DNA from: Methylobacterium tarhaniae | GTDB lineage: Bacteria > Pseudomonadota > Alphaproteobacteria > Rhizobiales > Beijerinckiaceae | NCBI RefSeq assembly: GCF_001043955.1 | Contig: NZ_LABZ01000032.1 | Coordinates: forward strand, 1 to 64,000 | Direction: 5' to 3' | DNA length: 64,000 bases | Shown here: positions 1-11,573 of the stretch, piece by piece | Layout of the letters: each line of letters opens with the position of its first letter | Position numbering within the stretch: position 1 is the stretch's first letter | Notes under the pieces: model-generated | Told to the model about the DNA's origin: nothing | Database searches by the model: none | What the model saw: the letters and a program-made list of their open reading frames with translations, nothing else | Made by a program: the position numbers and the translations under genes

Positions 1-60
1 CGCGCTGCCCCTCTCCCGGCTCGCTCCGCTCGCCACCCTCCCCCGCAGAGGGGGGAGGGT
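1..60. repeat. Right half of a GC-rich inverted-repeat intergenic element, cut by the window edge
   Basis: Bases 33-59 match the right-hand terminal arm of the elements at 3246-3419 and 15432-15600, and the preceding bases match the interior next to that arm. The left half lies outside the window. It sits just upstream of the mdtB-like gene, the same relation that the other copies have to the following efflux genes. Confidence 0.75.
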
Positions 61-102
61 GAGTCGCGCGCGTTCGTCAGTGACAAACGATCGAGCCGCC
101 CG

Positions 103-3100
103 ATGAACCCCTCCCGCCTGTTCATCCTGCGCCCGGTCGCGACCACGCTCCTGATGCTGGCGATCCTGCTCGTCGGCATGATCTCCTACTTCAACCTGCC
201 GCTCTCGGCCCTGCCCTCGGTCGATTATCCGACGATCCAGGTGCAGACCTTCTATCCCGGCGCCAGCCCCGAGGTGATGACCTCGGCGGTGACGGCGCCG
301 CTGGAGCGGCAATTCGGCCAGCTCGCCAACCTCAACCAGATGACGTCGCAATCCTCGGCCGGGGCTTCCGTCATCACGCTCCAGTTCAACCTCGATCTCG
401 GCATCGACATCGCCACCCAGGAAGTCCAGGCCGCCATCAATGCCGCCGGCAACCTGCTGCCGAGCGACCTGCCGGCGCCGCCCATCTACGCCAAGGTCAA
501 CCCCGCCGATGCGCCGATCCTCACGCTGGCGCTCACCTCGAAGACCCTGGCGCTGACGCAGGTCCGCGACCTCGCCGAGACGCGGCTGGCGCAGAAGATC
601 AGCCAGGTCTCGGGGGTCGGCCTCGTCTCGATGGCGGGCGGGCAGCGGCCGGCGGTGCGGGTGCGGTTCAACGCGACGGCGCTCGCGGCCTACGGCCTCA
701 ACATCGACGACCTGCGCACCACCATCAACAACCTCAACGTCAACACCCCGAAGGGCTCGATCGACGGGCCGACCCAGTCCTTCACCATCAACGCCAACGA
801 CCAGATCCGCGATCCCAGCGCCTATCGCGACGCGGTGATCGCCTACCGCAACGGCGCGCCGGTGCGGCTCTCTGCGGTGGCCGAGGTGGTGGAGGGCGCG
901 GAGAACACCCAGCTCGGCGCCTGGATGGACACCACCCCAGCGGTGATCCTCAACATCCAGCGCCAGCCCGGGGCCAACGTCATCGCGGTGGTGGACCGGA
1001 TCAAGGCGCTGCTGCCGCAGCTCCAGGCGACGCTGCCCGCGGCGATCCAGGTGACCCCGCTCACCGACCGCACGGTGACGATCCGTGCCTCGGTCGAAGA
1101 CGTGCAGTTCGAGCTGCTGCTCGCCATCGCCCTGGTGGTGCTGGTGATCTTCCTGTTCCTGCGCTCGCTGCCCGCCACCCTGATCCCGAGCCTGTCGGTG
1201 CCGCTCTCCCTCGTCGGCGCGCTGGCGGTGATGGACCTGTGGGGCTTCTCCCTCGACAACCTGTCCTTGATGGCGCTCACCATCGCGACCGGCTTCGTGG
1301 TCGACGACGCGATCGTGGTGATCGAGAACATCGCCCGCCACGTCGAGGAGGGCGACAGCCCGATGGAGGCGGCCCTCAAGGGCTCGCGCGAGATCGGCTT
1401 CACCATCATCTCGCTCACCGTGTCGCTCTTGGCGGTGCTGATCCCGCTCCTGTTCATGGGCGAGGTGGTCGGGCGGCTGTTCCACGAATTCGCCATCACG
1501 CTGGCCGCCACCATCGTCATCTCCGGCGTGGTCTCGCTGACCCTGGTGCCGATGCTGTGCGCCCGGCTCCTGCGCCACGAGGCCCCGCAGGCCCGTGCCG
1601 CCGGGCGCCTGTCGCAGGCCGGGCGCCGGCTGATGGAGGGTGGGATCGCCTTCTACGGCCGGACCCTGCGCGGCGTGCTCGCCCATCAATGGCTGACGCT
1701 GCTGGTCGCGATCGGCACGCTCGTCCTCACCGTCTACCTCTACGTCGTGATCCCGAAGGGCTTCTTCCCGGTCCAGGATACGGGCCTCATCCAGGGCATC
1801 ACCCAGGCCGACCAGACCGTCTCCTACGGCGCCATGGCCGAGCGCCAGCAGCGCCTGGCCGAAGCGATCCTGAAGGATCCGGACGTGGTCAGCCTGTCGT
1901 CGTTCATCGGCGTCGACGGCCAGAACGTGACGCTGAACTCGGGCCGCTTCCTCATCAACCTGCGCCCGCGCGAGGAGCGGACGGAGAATGCCAGCGCGAT
2001 CATCCGGCGGATCAACGCCCGGGTGGCCGACGTGCCGGGCATCGCGCTGTTCATGCAGCCGGTCCAGGACCTCACCATCGACACGGCGGTGAGCGCCACC
2101 CAATACCAGTTCATCCTGGAGAACCCGGACCCGAACGCCTTCGACACCTGGGTCCCGCGCCTCGTCGACCGCCTCAAAGCAATCCCCGACCTCGCCGACG
2201 TGGCGAGCGACCGGCAGGCGAGCGGGCTCTCGGCCTACATCACCATCGACCGGGCCACGGCCGGCCGCTACGGCATCACCCCGGCCTCGGTCGACAATGC
2301 CCTCTACGACGCCTTCGGCCAGCGCATCATCTCGACCATCTTCACCCAGTCGAACCAGTACCGGGTGATCCTGGAGGCCGATCCGGACCTGCACCGGACG
2401 CTGGACTCGCTCCAGCGGATCTACCTGCCGTCCTCCACCGCCACCAACGGCCAGGTGCCGCTCACCGCCATCGCCCAGGTGAGCGAGCGCCGCGCCCCGC
2501 TCCTCATCAGCCATCTCGGCCAGTTCCCGGCGACCACGATCTCGTTCAACCTGGCGCCGGGCGCCTCGCTCGGGCCGGCCGTGGCCGCGATCAAGGCGGC
2601 GGAAGCGGAGCTCGGCATGCCCGACAGCTTCCGGCTGATCTTCCAGGGCTCGGCGCTCGCCTTCCAGGCCTCGCTCGACAACACCCTGTTCCTGGTGCTC
2701 GCCGCCATCGTGACGGTCTACATCGTGCTCGGTGTCCTCTACGAGAGCTTCGTCCACCCGATCACGATCCTCTCGACGCTGCCCTCGGCCGGCATCGGGG
2801 CGCTGGCCGGCCTGATGCTGTTCGGGCACGACCTCGACATCATCGGCATCATCGGCATCGTGCTGTTGATCGGCATCGTGAAGAAGAACGCCATCATGAT
2901 GATCGACTTCGCGCTCCAGGCCGAGCGCGAGGAGGGGATGACCCCGCGGGACGCGATCTTTGAGGCCTGCATCCTGCGCTTCCGCCCGATCCTGATGACC
3001 ACCTTCGCGGCGCTCTTCGCGGCGATCCCGCTGATCCTCGGGACGGGCACCGGCTCGGAGCTGCGCCAGCCGCTCGGCATCTCGATCGCCGGCGGGCTGA

Positions 3101-3222
3101 TCGTGAGCCAGATCCTGACGCTCTACACCACGCCGGTGATCTACCTCGCCTTCGACCGTCTCGGGCGGCGCCTCTCCGGCCGGCGGGGCAGCGGGCTGGC
3201 GCCCGGGGAGGCGGTGCCGTGA
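103..3222 (+). CDS. mdtB: RND multidrug efflux permease, MdtB-like (HAE1 family)
   Basis: Inner-membrane proton/drug antiporter of a tripartite efflux pump. The protein has 1039 residues, close to the usual length of MdtB (about 1040). The start [13 protein letters not shown] is typical of the MdtB/MdtC branch. A periplasmic porter segment is followed by a membrane core with [13 protein letters not shown], the conserved acidic TM4 region needed for proton relay, and near the C-terminus [14 protein letters not shown]. It is followed after 223 bp by a second RND gene of the same branch, so the two probably form a hetero-oligomer as MdtB and MdtC do. No membrane fusion protein gene is visible, so the adaptor (mdtA) is presumably left of the window. 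The ATG at 103 precedes a canonical N-terminus. The family call is firm; the exact substrate is unknown. Confidence 0.93.
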   Translation: MNPSRLFILRPVATTLLMLAILLVGMISYFNLPLSALPSVDYPTIQVQTFYPGASPEVMTSAVTAPLERQFGQLANLNQMTSQSSAGASVITLQFNLDLGIDIATQEVQAAINAAGNLLPSDLPAPPIYAKVNPADAPILTLALTSKTLALTQVRDLAETRLAQKISQVSGVGLVSMAGGQRPAVRVRFNATALAAYGLNIDDLRTTINNLNVNTPKGSIDGPTQSFTINANDQIRDPSAYRDAVIAYRNGAPVRLSAVAEVVEGAENTQLGAWMDTTPAVILNIQRQPGANVIAVVDRIKALLPQLQATLPAAIQVTPLTDRTVTIRASVEDVQFELLLAIALVVLVIFLFLRSLPATLIPSLSVPLSLVGALAVMDLWGFSLDNLSLMALTIATGFVVDDAIVVIENIARHVEEGDSPMEAALKGSREIGFTIISLTVSLLAVLIPLLFMGEVVGRLFHEFAITLAATIVISGVVSLTLVPMLCARLLRHEAPQARAAGRLSQAGRRLMEGGIAFYGRTLRGVLAHQWLTLLVAIGTLVLTVYLYVVIPKGFFPVQDTGLIQGITQADQTVSYGAMAERQQRLAEAILKDPDVVSLSSFIGVDGQNVTLNSGRFLINLRPREERTENASAIIRRINARVADVPGIALFMQPVQDLTIDTAVSATQYQFILENPDPNAFDTWVPRLVDRLKAIPDLADVASDRQASGLSAYITIDRATAGRYGITPASVDNALYDAFGQRIISTIFTQSNQYRVILEADPDLHRTLDSLQRIYLPSSTATNGQVPLTAIAQVSERRAPLLISHLGQFPATTISFNLAPGASLGPAVAAIKAAEAELGMPDSFRLIFQGSALAFQASLDNTLFLVLAAIVTVYIVLGVLYESFVHPITILSTLPSAGIGALAGLMLFGHDLDIIGIIGIVLLIGIVKKNAIMMIDFALQAEREEGMTPRDAIFEACILRFRPILMTTFAALFAAIPLILGTGTGSELRQPLGISIAGGLIVSQILTLYTTPVIYLAFDRLGRRLSGRRGSGLAPGEAVP

Positions 3223-3245
3223 GCGTCGCGACGACCGCGCGCATG

Positions 3246-3419
3246 AACCCTCCCCCCTCTGCGGGGGAGGGTGCCCCGCGGAGCGGGGCGGGAGAGGGGA
3301 CCGCGACGCTGATTCAGGTGGCGCCTTTCATGACGCGCGCGACCTCTCCGGAAGCGGCGTCCCCTCTCCCGGCCCCTGCTGACGCAGGGACCACCCTCCC
3401 CCGCAGAGGGGGGAGGGTT
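3246..3419. repeat. 174-bp intergenic element with 28-bp perfect terminal inverted repeats
   Basis: Bases 3246-3273 and 3392-3419 are exact reverse complements (28 bp, CCCTCCCCCCTCTGCGGGGG core). The inner part also contains GGAGCGGGGCGGGAGAGGGG-type sequence. Compared with the copies at 6775-7005 and 15432-15600, the interior (GCGACGCTGATTCAG...CTCCGGAAGCGGCGTC) is in reverse orientation. The element separates mdtB from mdtC and holds no gene. It looks like a non-autonomous palindromic repeat of the REP/MITE kind; mobility is inferred only. Confidence 0.85.
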
Positions 3420-3445
3420 CGGCGGCGCGCGCGTGGGAGAACCGG

Positions 3446-6400
3446 GTGAACCTCTCCGCCCCCTTCATCCTGCGCCCGGTCGCCACCACTCTGCTCACCC
3501 TCGGCGTGCTGCTTGCCGGCCTGTTCGCCTTCGTGCGGCTGCCGGTGGCGCCGCTGCCGCAGATCGACTTCCCGACCATCCTGGTCCAGGCCTCGATGCC
3601 CGGCGCCAGCCCCGACACCATGGCGACCACCGTCGCCGCGCCCCTGGAACGGCGCCTCGGCCAGATCGCCGATGTCGACCAGATGACCTCGACGAGTTCC
3701 GTCGGGCAGACCCGGATCGTGCTGCAATTCGGGCTCGACCGCGACATCAACGGCGCCGCCCGCGACGTGCAGGCGGCGATCAACGCCGCGCGGGCCGACC
3801 TGCCGACGGCGCTCCGCCAGAATCCCACCTACCGCAAGTTCAACCCGGCCGACGCGCCGATCCTGATCCTCGGCCTGACCTCGAAGACCCTGAGCCCCGG
3901 CGCGCTCTACGATTCGGCCGCGACCGTGCTGGCCCAGAAGCTGTCGCAGCTCGAGGGCATCGGCAACGTCGAGATCGGCGGCTCGTCGCTGCCGGCGGTG
4001 CGGGTCGAGCTCGATCCCAACGCCCTGTTCCATTACGGCATCGGCCTGGAAGGCATTCGCGCCGCGCTCGCCAGCGCCAACGCCAACTCGCCGAAAGGCG
4101 CAATCGAGGCCGGCGAGCGGCGCTACCAGCTCTACGCCAACGACCAGGGCCGCAAGGCCGCCGACTACCAGGACATCGTCGTCGCCTACCGCAACGGCGC
4201 GGGCGTGCGCCTGCGCGATGTCGGCCAGGTGGTCGACGGCGTCGAGGACCGGCGCAATCTCGGCCTCGTCAACGGCCAGCGCGGCGTGCTCCTGATCGTC
4301 TACAAGCAGCCCGGCGGCAACGTCGTCGAGACAATCGACCGGTTGAAGGAGGCGCTGCCGCAGCTCAAGGCGGCGCTCCCGGGCGACACCGAGCTGATCG
4401 TCACCGGCGACCGCTCGCTCACCATCCGGGCGTCGCTGGCGGAGGCAGAGCGCACGCTGCTGATCTCGGTCGGTCTCGTGATCCTGGTGGTGTTCGGCTT
4501 CCTGCGCTCGGGCCCCGCCACCCTGATCCCGGCGGTGGCGGTGCCGATCTCGCTGGTCGGCACCTTCGCCGCCATGTGGCTGTGCGACTACAGCCTCGAC
4601 AACATCTCCCTGATGGCCCTCATCATCGCGGCCGGCTTCGTGGTCGACGACGCGATCGTGGTGCTGGAGAACATCCAGCGCCACATCGAGGACGGGCGCT
4701 CGCGGGTCGAGGCGGCGTTGCTCGGCGCCCGCGAGGTCGGGTTCACGGTCCTGTCGATGAGCCTGTCGCTGATCGCGGTGTTCCTGCCGATCCTGCTCGC
4801 CGGCGGCATCGTCGGGCGGTTCTTCCAGGAATTCGCCGTCGTCCTGTCGCTGGCGATCCTGATCTCGCTCGTCGTCTCGCTCACCACCACGCCGATGATG
4901 TGCGCCCGGCTCCTCAAGCCCGAGAGGCACGGCGCCCGGCCGGGCCCCCTGGCGCGGGGGCTGGAGGCCGCGTTCTCGGGGCTGCTCGGCTTCTACCGCG
5001 TCACCCTCGACTGGGCGCTCCGCCACGGCGTGACCGTGATGCTGGTGCTGCTCGCGGCGGTGGTGCTCAACGTCTACCTCTACGTGATCGTGCCGAAGGG
5101 GTTCTTTCCCCAGCAGGATACCGGCCAGATGATCGGCGGCATCCAGGCCGACCAGCGCATCTCGTTCCAGGCGATGAGCGCGAAGCTCAGGCGCGCCACC
5201 GCCATCGTCCAGGCCGACCCGGCGGTGGAGAGCGTGGTCGGCTTCACCGGCGGGCGCGGGACCAACTCGGCCAACGTCTTCGTCGGCCTGAAGCCTTTGG
5301 GCCAGCGCGACCCGATCGGCGAGGTGATGACCCGGCTGCGGCCGAAGCTCGCCGCCATCCCGGGCGCCCGGCTCTACCTGTTTCCGCGCCAGGATCTCTC
5401 CGTCGGCGGGCGCCAGAGCTTCTCGCAATACCAGTACACGCTGCAGGGCGACACCAGCGAGGAGCTCTATACCTGGACCCCGAAGCTGCTGGAGGCGCTC
5501 CAGAAGGACCCGACCTTCACCGACGTCACCTCCGACCAGCAGCAGGGCGGCCTGGAAACGCGCCTCGTCATCGACCGGCCGACCGCCTTCCGCTACGGCC
5601 TGACGCCGGACCAGATCGACAACACCCTCTACGACGCCTTCGGCCAGCGCCAGGTCTCGACGATCTACAACCCGTTGAACCAGTACCACGTCGTGATGGA
5701 GATCGCGCCGCGCTACCTCGACAACCCCGAGACTCTGAAGATGATCTACGTCTCGACCTCGGGGGCGCGGGCCCGCGGCTCGGCCACCACCAACGCGGTC
5801 GCCGGCACGGTGGCGAGCGCCGCCACCGCCCCGACCGACGCGAACGCCGCCGCGGCTGCGGTCGCGACCGATTCGGCCCGCAACGCCGCCACCAATTCCA
5901 TCGCGGCGGCCGGGCGGTCGAGCGCCTCGTCGAGCGCCGCGGTCAGCAGCAGCAAGGAGACGATGGTGCCGCTCTCCGCCTTCGCCCGCTTCGAGACCGG
6001 CTCGACCCCGGTCCAGGTCAGCCATCAGGGCCTGTTCGTCGCCACCACGCTGTCGTTCAATCTGGCGCCGGGCAAGAGCCTGAGCGACGCCACCGCGGCG
6101 ATCGACGGCCACATGCGCGACCTGCGCCTGCCCGCCACCATCCACGGCGAATTCGCCGGTGCGGCGAAGAGCTTCCAGTCCTCGTCCTCGCGCCAGCCGC
6201 TGCTGATCCTGGCGGCCCTGCTCGCGGTCTACGCGGTGCTCGGCATCCTCTACGAGAGCTGGGTCCACCCGCTGACCATCCTCTCCACCCTGCCCTCGGC
6301 CGGCATCGGGGCGATCCTGGCGCTGATGCTGGCCGGGGAGGAGTTCGGGGTGATCGCGCTGATCGCCGTAATCCTGCTGATCGGCATCGTGAAGAAGAAC

Positions 6401-6730
6401 GCCATCATGATGATCGACTTCGCGCTCGACGCCGAGCGCACGCGGTCCTTGAGCCCGCGGGAGTCGATCCGCGAGGCCTGCCTCTTGCGCTTCCGCCCGA
6501 TCATGATGACAACCTTGGCCGCCTTGCTGGGGGCGCTGCCGCTGATTCTCGACAGCGGCGAGGGCTCCGAGCTGCGCCGTCCCCTCGGCATCGCCATCGT
6601 CGGCGGCCTCATCGTGAGCCAGGTCCTGACCCTCTACACCACCCCCGTCGTCTACCTGTACCTCGACCGGTTCCGGCTCTGGGTCGGCCGCCGCCGGGGC
6701 TCCGCCACGCGGGCGCTGCCGGCCGAATGA
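3446..6730 (+). CDS. mdtC: RND multidrug efflux permease, MdtC-like, with Ala/Ser/Thr-rich insertion
   Basis: Second inner-membrane RND subunit, 1094 residues, beginning with a GTG and [16 protein letters not shown], the hallmark N-terminus of MdtC-type proteins. It carries [13 protein letters not shown] in the TM4 region and [14 protein letters not shown] near the end. It is about 60-70 residues longer than MdtC relatives because of a low-complexity segment at residues about 771-837, rich in Ala, Ser, Thr and Asn. The segment lies in the second periplasmic domain, just before MVPLSAFARFE; the neighbouring MdtB has only a short loop there. The stop overlaps an ATG (ATGA at 6727-6730) that opens the downstream frame. 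The family is certain; the role of the insertion is unknown. Confidence 0.92.
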   Translation: MNLSAPFILRPVATTLLTLGVLLAGLFAFVRLPVAPLPQIDFPTILVQASMPGASPDTMATTVAAPLERRLGQIADVDQMTSTSSVGQTRIVLQFGLDRDINGAARDVQAAINAARADLPTALRQNPTYRKFNPADAPILILGLTSKTLSPGALYDSAATVLAQKLSQLEGIGNVEIGGSSLPAVRVELDPNALFHYGIGLEGIRAALASANANSPKGAIEAGERRYQLYANDQGRKAADYQDIVVAYRNGAGVRLRDVGQVVDGVEDRRNLGLVNGQRGVLLIVYKQPGGNVVETIDRLKEALPQLKAALPGDTELIVTGDRSLTIRASLAEAERTLLISVGLVILVVFGFLRSGPATLIPAVAVPISLVGTFAAMWLCDYSLDNISLMALIIAAGFVVDDAIVVLENIQRHIEDGRSRVEAALLGAREVGFTVLSMSLSLIAVFLPILLAGGIVGRFFQEFAVVLSLAILISLVVSLTTTPMMCARLLKPERHGARPGPLARGLEAAFSGLLGFYRVTLDWALRHGVTVMLVLLAAVVLNVYLYVIVPKGFFPQQDTGQMIGGIQADQRISFQAMSAKLRRATAIVQADPAVESVVGFTGGRGTNSANVFVGLKPLGQRDPIGEVMTRLRPKLAAIPGARLYLFPRQDLSVGGRQSFSQYQYTLQGDTSEELYTWTPKLLEALQKDPTFTDVTSDQQQGGLETRLVIDRPTAFRYGLTPDQIDNTLYDAFGQRQVSTIYNPLNQYHVVMEIAPRYLDNPETLKMIYVSTSGARARGSATTNAVAGTVASAATAPTDANAAAAAVATDSARNAATNSIAAAGRSSASSSAAVSSSKETMVPLSAFARFETGSTPVQVSHQGLFVATTLSFNLAPGKSLSDATAAIDGHMRDLRLPATIHGEFAGAAKSFQSSSSRQPLLILAALLAVYAVLGILYESWVHPLTILSTLPSAGIGAILALMLAGEEFGVIALIAVILLIGIVKKNAIMMIDFALDAERTRSLSPRESIREACLLRFRPIMMTTLAALLGALPLILDSGEGSELRRPLGIAIVGGLIVSQVLTLYTTPVVYLYLDRFRLWVGRRRGSATRALPAE

Positions 6731-6774
6731 CCTTTTCCACCGATTTCATTGTCCAAACCGATGCCGCAGCGCCG

Positions 6775-7005
6775 AACCCTCCCCCCTCTGCGGGAGAGGG
6801 TGCCCGGCGGAGCGGGGCGGGAGAGGGGAACCACGCTTCCGGATATGACGGCACCGTTCTGACGGGCGCCCTCTGGATCAGCGTCGCGCTGCCCCTCTCC
6901 CGGCTCGCTGCGTTCGCCACCCTCCACCGTCCCAAGTCGGGCTTGCCCGACTTGGGCACTTGGGTGCGGAACTCGGGCAAGCCCGAGTTCCGTGGGGGGA
7001 GGGTT
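6775..7005. repeat. Intergenic inverted-repeat element, 231 bp, with nested palindromes
   Basis: The same element family as 3246-3419 and 15432-15600: the left arm starts at 6775 and the right arm ends at 7005. The right arm is interrupted after CACCCTCC by two perfect palindromes, 6931-6956 (12-bp arms, CCCAAGTCGGGC, 2-nt spacer) and 6968-6991 (11-bp arms, GGAACTCGGGC, 2-nt spacer). The TCGGGC-NN-GCCCGA core recurs in the tandem array at 34411. The element lies at the junction of mdtC and the outer membrane lipoprotein gene and runs into the latter's 5' end. Confidence 0.85.
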
Positions 7006-8487
7006 CCGCAGGCGCCATTCCGACTCGCCGCGACGGCCATCCTACCCCTGGCCCTCGCCGGCTGCCTCGTCGGCCCCGATTATTCCCGCCCCACCGTCGA
7101 GACACCTGCCGCCTTCAAGGAGGGCGGCGCCCGGCCGATGCCGCCGCGCCACTGGCGGCCGGTGCGGCCCCTCGACGAGGCGGAGCGCGGCGACTGGTGG
7201 CGGGTGTTTCGCGATCCGGCCCTCGACCGGCTGATCCGCCTGATCGACGTCGACAACCAGACCCTGCGCGCCCAGGTCGCCGCCTACCGGCAGGCCCGCG
7301 CCCTGGTGCAGGAGGCCCGCGCCCAGCTGTTCCCGACCGCGCTGGGCGCCCCCTCGATCAGCCGGTCCAGCACCGGCGGGGTCGAGCGCACCACCGTCAC
7401 GCTCCAGGGCTCGGCGACTTGGGAACTCGACCTGTTCGGCCGCATCCGCCGCCTGATCGAGAGCGACGTCGCCGCCGCCCAGGCCAGCGCCGCCGATCTC
7501 GCCTCGGTGCGCCTGGCGCTCCAGACGCAACTCGCCACCGCCTATTACCAGTTGCGCTACCAGGAATCGCTGCAGAGCCTGCTGGAACGGACGGTGCAGG
7601 CCTATCAGCGCTCGCTCACCATCGCGCAGAACCAGTACAATGCCGGCGTCGCCGCCCGCTCCGACGTCATCACCGCCCAGACCCAGCTCCAGACCACCCA
7701 GGCCAACGCCATCGCGGTCGGGCTGCAGCGGGCGAACCTGGAACACGCCATCGCGACGCTGATCGGCCGGCCGCCCTCCGAGGTGTCGCTCGCCCGCGGC
7801 AGCCTGCCGGCGCGCCCGCCCAATGTTCCGGTCAGCCTGCCCTCCGACCTCCTGGAGCGCCGCCCCGACGTCGCGCTGGCCGAGCGCACCGTGCAATCCC
7901 AGAGCGCCCAGATCGGCGTCGCCGTGGCGGCGTTCTTCCCGACCGTCACCCTGTCGGCGAATGGCGGCATCGCGGGCGATCCGGCCCGCAACTTCTTCGC
8001 CGCCGCGAACTCGTTCTGGTCGGTGGCGGCCTCGGGGTCTCAGGTGCTGTTCGACGGCGGCGCCCGCACGGCGGCGCTCCAGGCCGTCGAGGCCGCCTAC
8101 GACGCGGCGGTCGCCAACTATCGCCAGACGGTGCTCACCGCCTTCCAGCAGGTCGAGAACGGGCTGGCCGGCCAGCGCATCCTCGCCCGCCAGCAGGCGG
8201 CGCAGGAACTCGCGGTGCAATCCTCGCGCCGGGCGGTGGAGATCGCGCTCAACGAGTACCGGGCCGGCACCCAGAACTACACCACCGTCGTCACCGCCCA
8301 GGCGCTGGAGCTCAACAACGAGGTCACGGCGCTGCAGGTCCGGCTCAACCGCTTCGCCAACGCGGTGGCGCTGATCGGCGCCATCGGCGGCGGCTGGGAC
8401 ACCAGCAGCCTGCCGAGCGGAGACGCGCTGAAGCAGTTCGCACCGCTGCCGATCGATCGCGGCCAGGCGCCGCGGGTGGACGAGTGA
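6964..8487 (+). CDS. NodT-family outer membrane efflux lipoprotein (TolC-like)
   Basis: Outer-membrane channel of the tripartite pump encoded with mdtBC. A lipoprotein signal ends in ILPLALAG-C, with the lipobox Cys codon at 7063-7065, followed by LVGPDYSRP and later GDWWRVFRDPALDRLI, both typical of the NodT/OprM group. Two OEP repeats with long helices follow (for example LTIAQNQYNAGVAARSDV and VEIALNEYRAGTQNYTTV). With the GTG at 6964 the protein has 507 residues and Cys34 would be acylated. That start lies inside the palindromic repeat. No ATG, GTG or TTG occurs in frame between the end of the repeat and the signal peptide. The alternative ATG at 6727 overlaps the mdtC stop but would put about 110 residues of translated repeat and flanking sequence before the lipobox. 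Function is firm, start is not. Confidence 0.88.
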   Translation: MRNSGKPEFRGGRVPQAPFRLAATAILPLALAGCLVGPDYSRPTVETPAAFKEGGARPMPPRHWRPVRPLDEAERGDWWRVFRDPALDRLIRLIDVDNQTLRAQVAAYRQARALVQEARAQLFPTALGAPSISRSSTGGVERTTVTLQGSATWELDLFGRIRRLIESDVAAAQASAADLASVRLALQTQLATAYYQLRYQESLQSLLERTVQAYQRSLTIAQNQYNAGVAARSDVITAQTQLQTTQANAIAVGLQRANLEHAIATLIGRPPSEVSLARGSLPARPPNVPVSLPSDLLERRPDVALAERTVQSQSAQIGVAVAAFFPTVTLSANGGIAGDPARNFFAAANSFWSVAASGSQVLFDGGARTAALQAVEAAYDAAVANYRQTVLTAFQQVENGLAGQRILARQQAAQELAVQSSRRAVEIALNEYRAGTQNYTTVVTAQALELNNEVTALQVRLNRFANAVALIGAIGGGWDTSSLPSGDALKQFAPLPIDRGQAPRVDE

Positions 8488-8525
8488 GGCAGTGTCCGCC
8501 TGATCGGTGTCGAGACCAGTAGAAA

Positions 8526-8570
8526 GCGGGTTTCCCCTCTCCTCGCGGGCGGGGAGAGGAGAGAACCCGC
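8526..8570. other. GC-rich hairpin after the efflux operon
   Basis: Imperfect inverted repeat with outer arms GCGGGTTT / GAACCCGC and inner CTCTCC / GGAGAG, starting 38 bp after the outer membrane lipoprotein stop. It could stop transcription or protect the 3' end, but no T-run follows, so an intrinsic terminator is not proven. Confidence 0.5.
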
Positions 8571-8681
8571 GCCACGACTTTCATCTGCCCGACCAGCCCC
8601 CAACCGCAAGCCCCGGTTCCCGCCCGCCGGGGAATGACCTACACCGGTCCATCGGCGCGCTGCCGCCCTAGTTCCGATCCG

Positions 8682-11533
<2,852 letters not shown>

Positions 11534-11573
11534 AGCAGGAGGATCGCGCCACCGGAGACCTTTCGCCTTGTCC

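Noticed and set aside
1239-2963. A 574-codon alternative frame within mdtB
   Set aside because: Arg/Pro/His-rich out-of-frame translation of the RND gene, without any motif.
3246-3419. Insertion sequence
   Set aside because: Inverted repeats are present, but there is no transposase frame and no evident target duplication, so it is listed only as a repeat.
3314-6268. A 984-codon open frame antisense to the mdtC-like gene
   Set aside because: Its translation is His/Gln/Arg/Gly-rich and resembles no protein. It is an antisense shadow of a GC-rich coding region, in which stop codons are rare.
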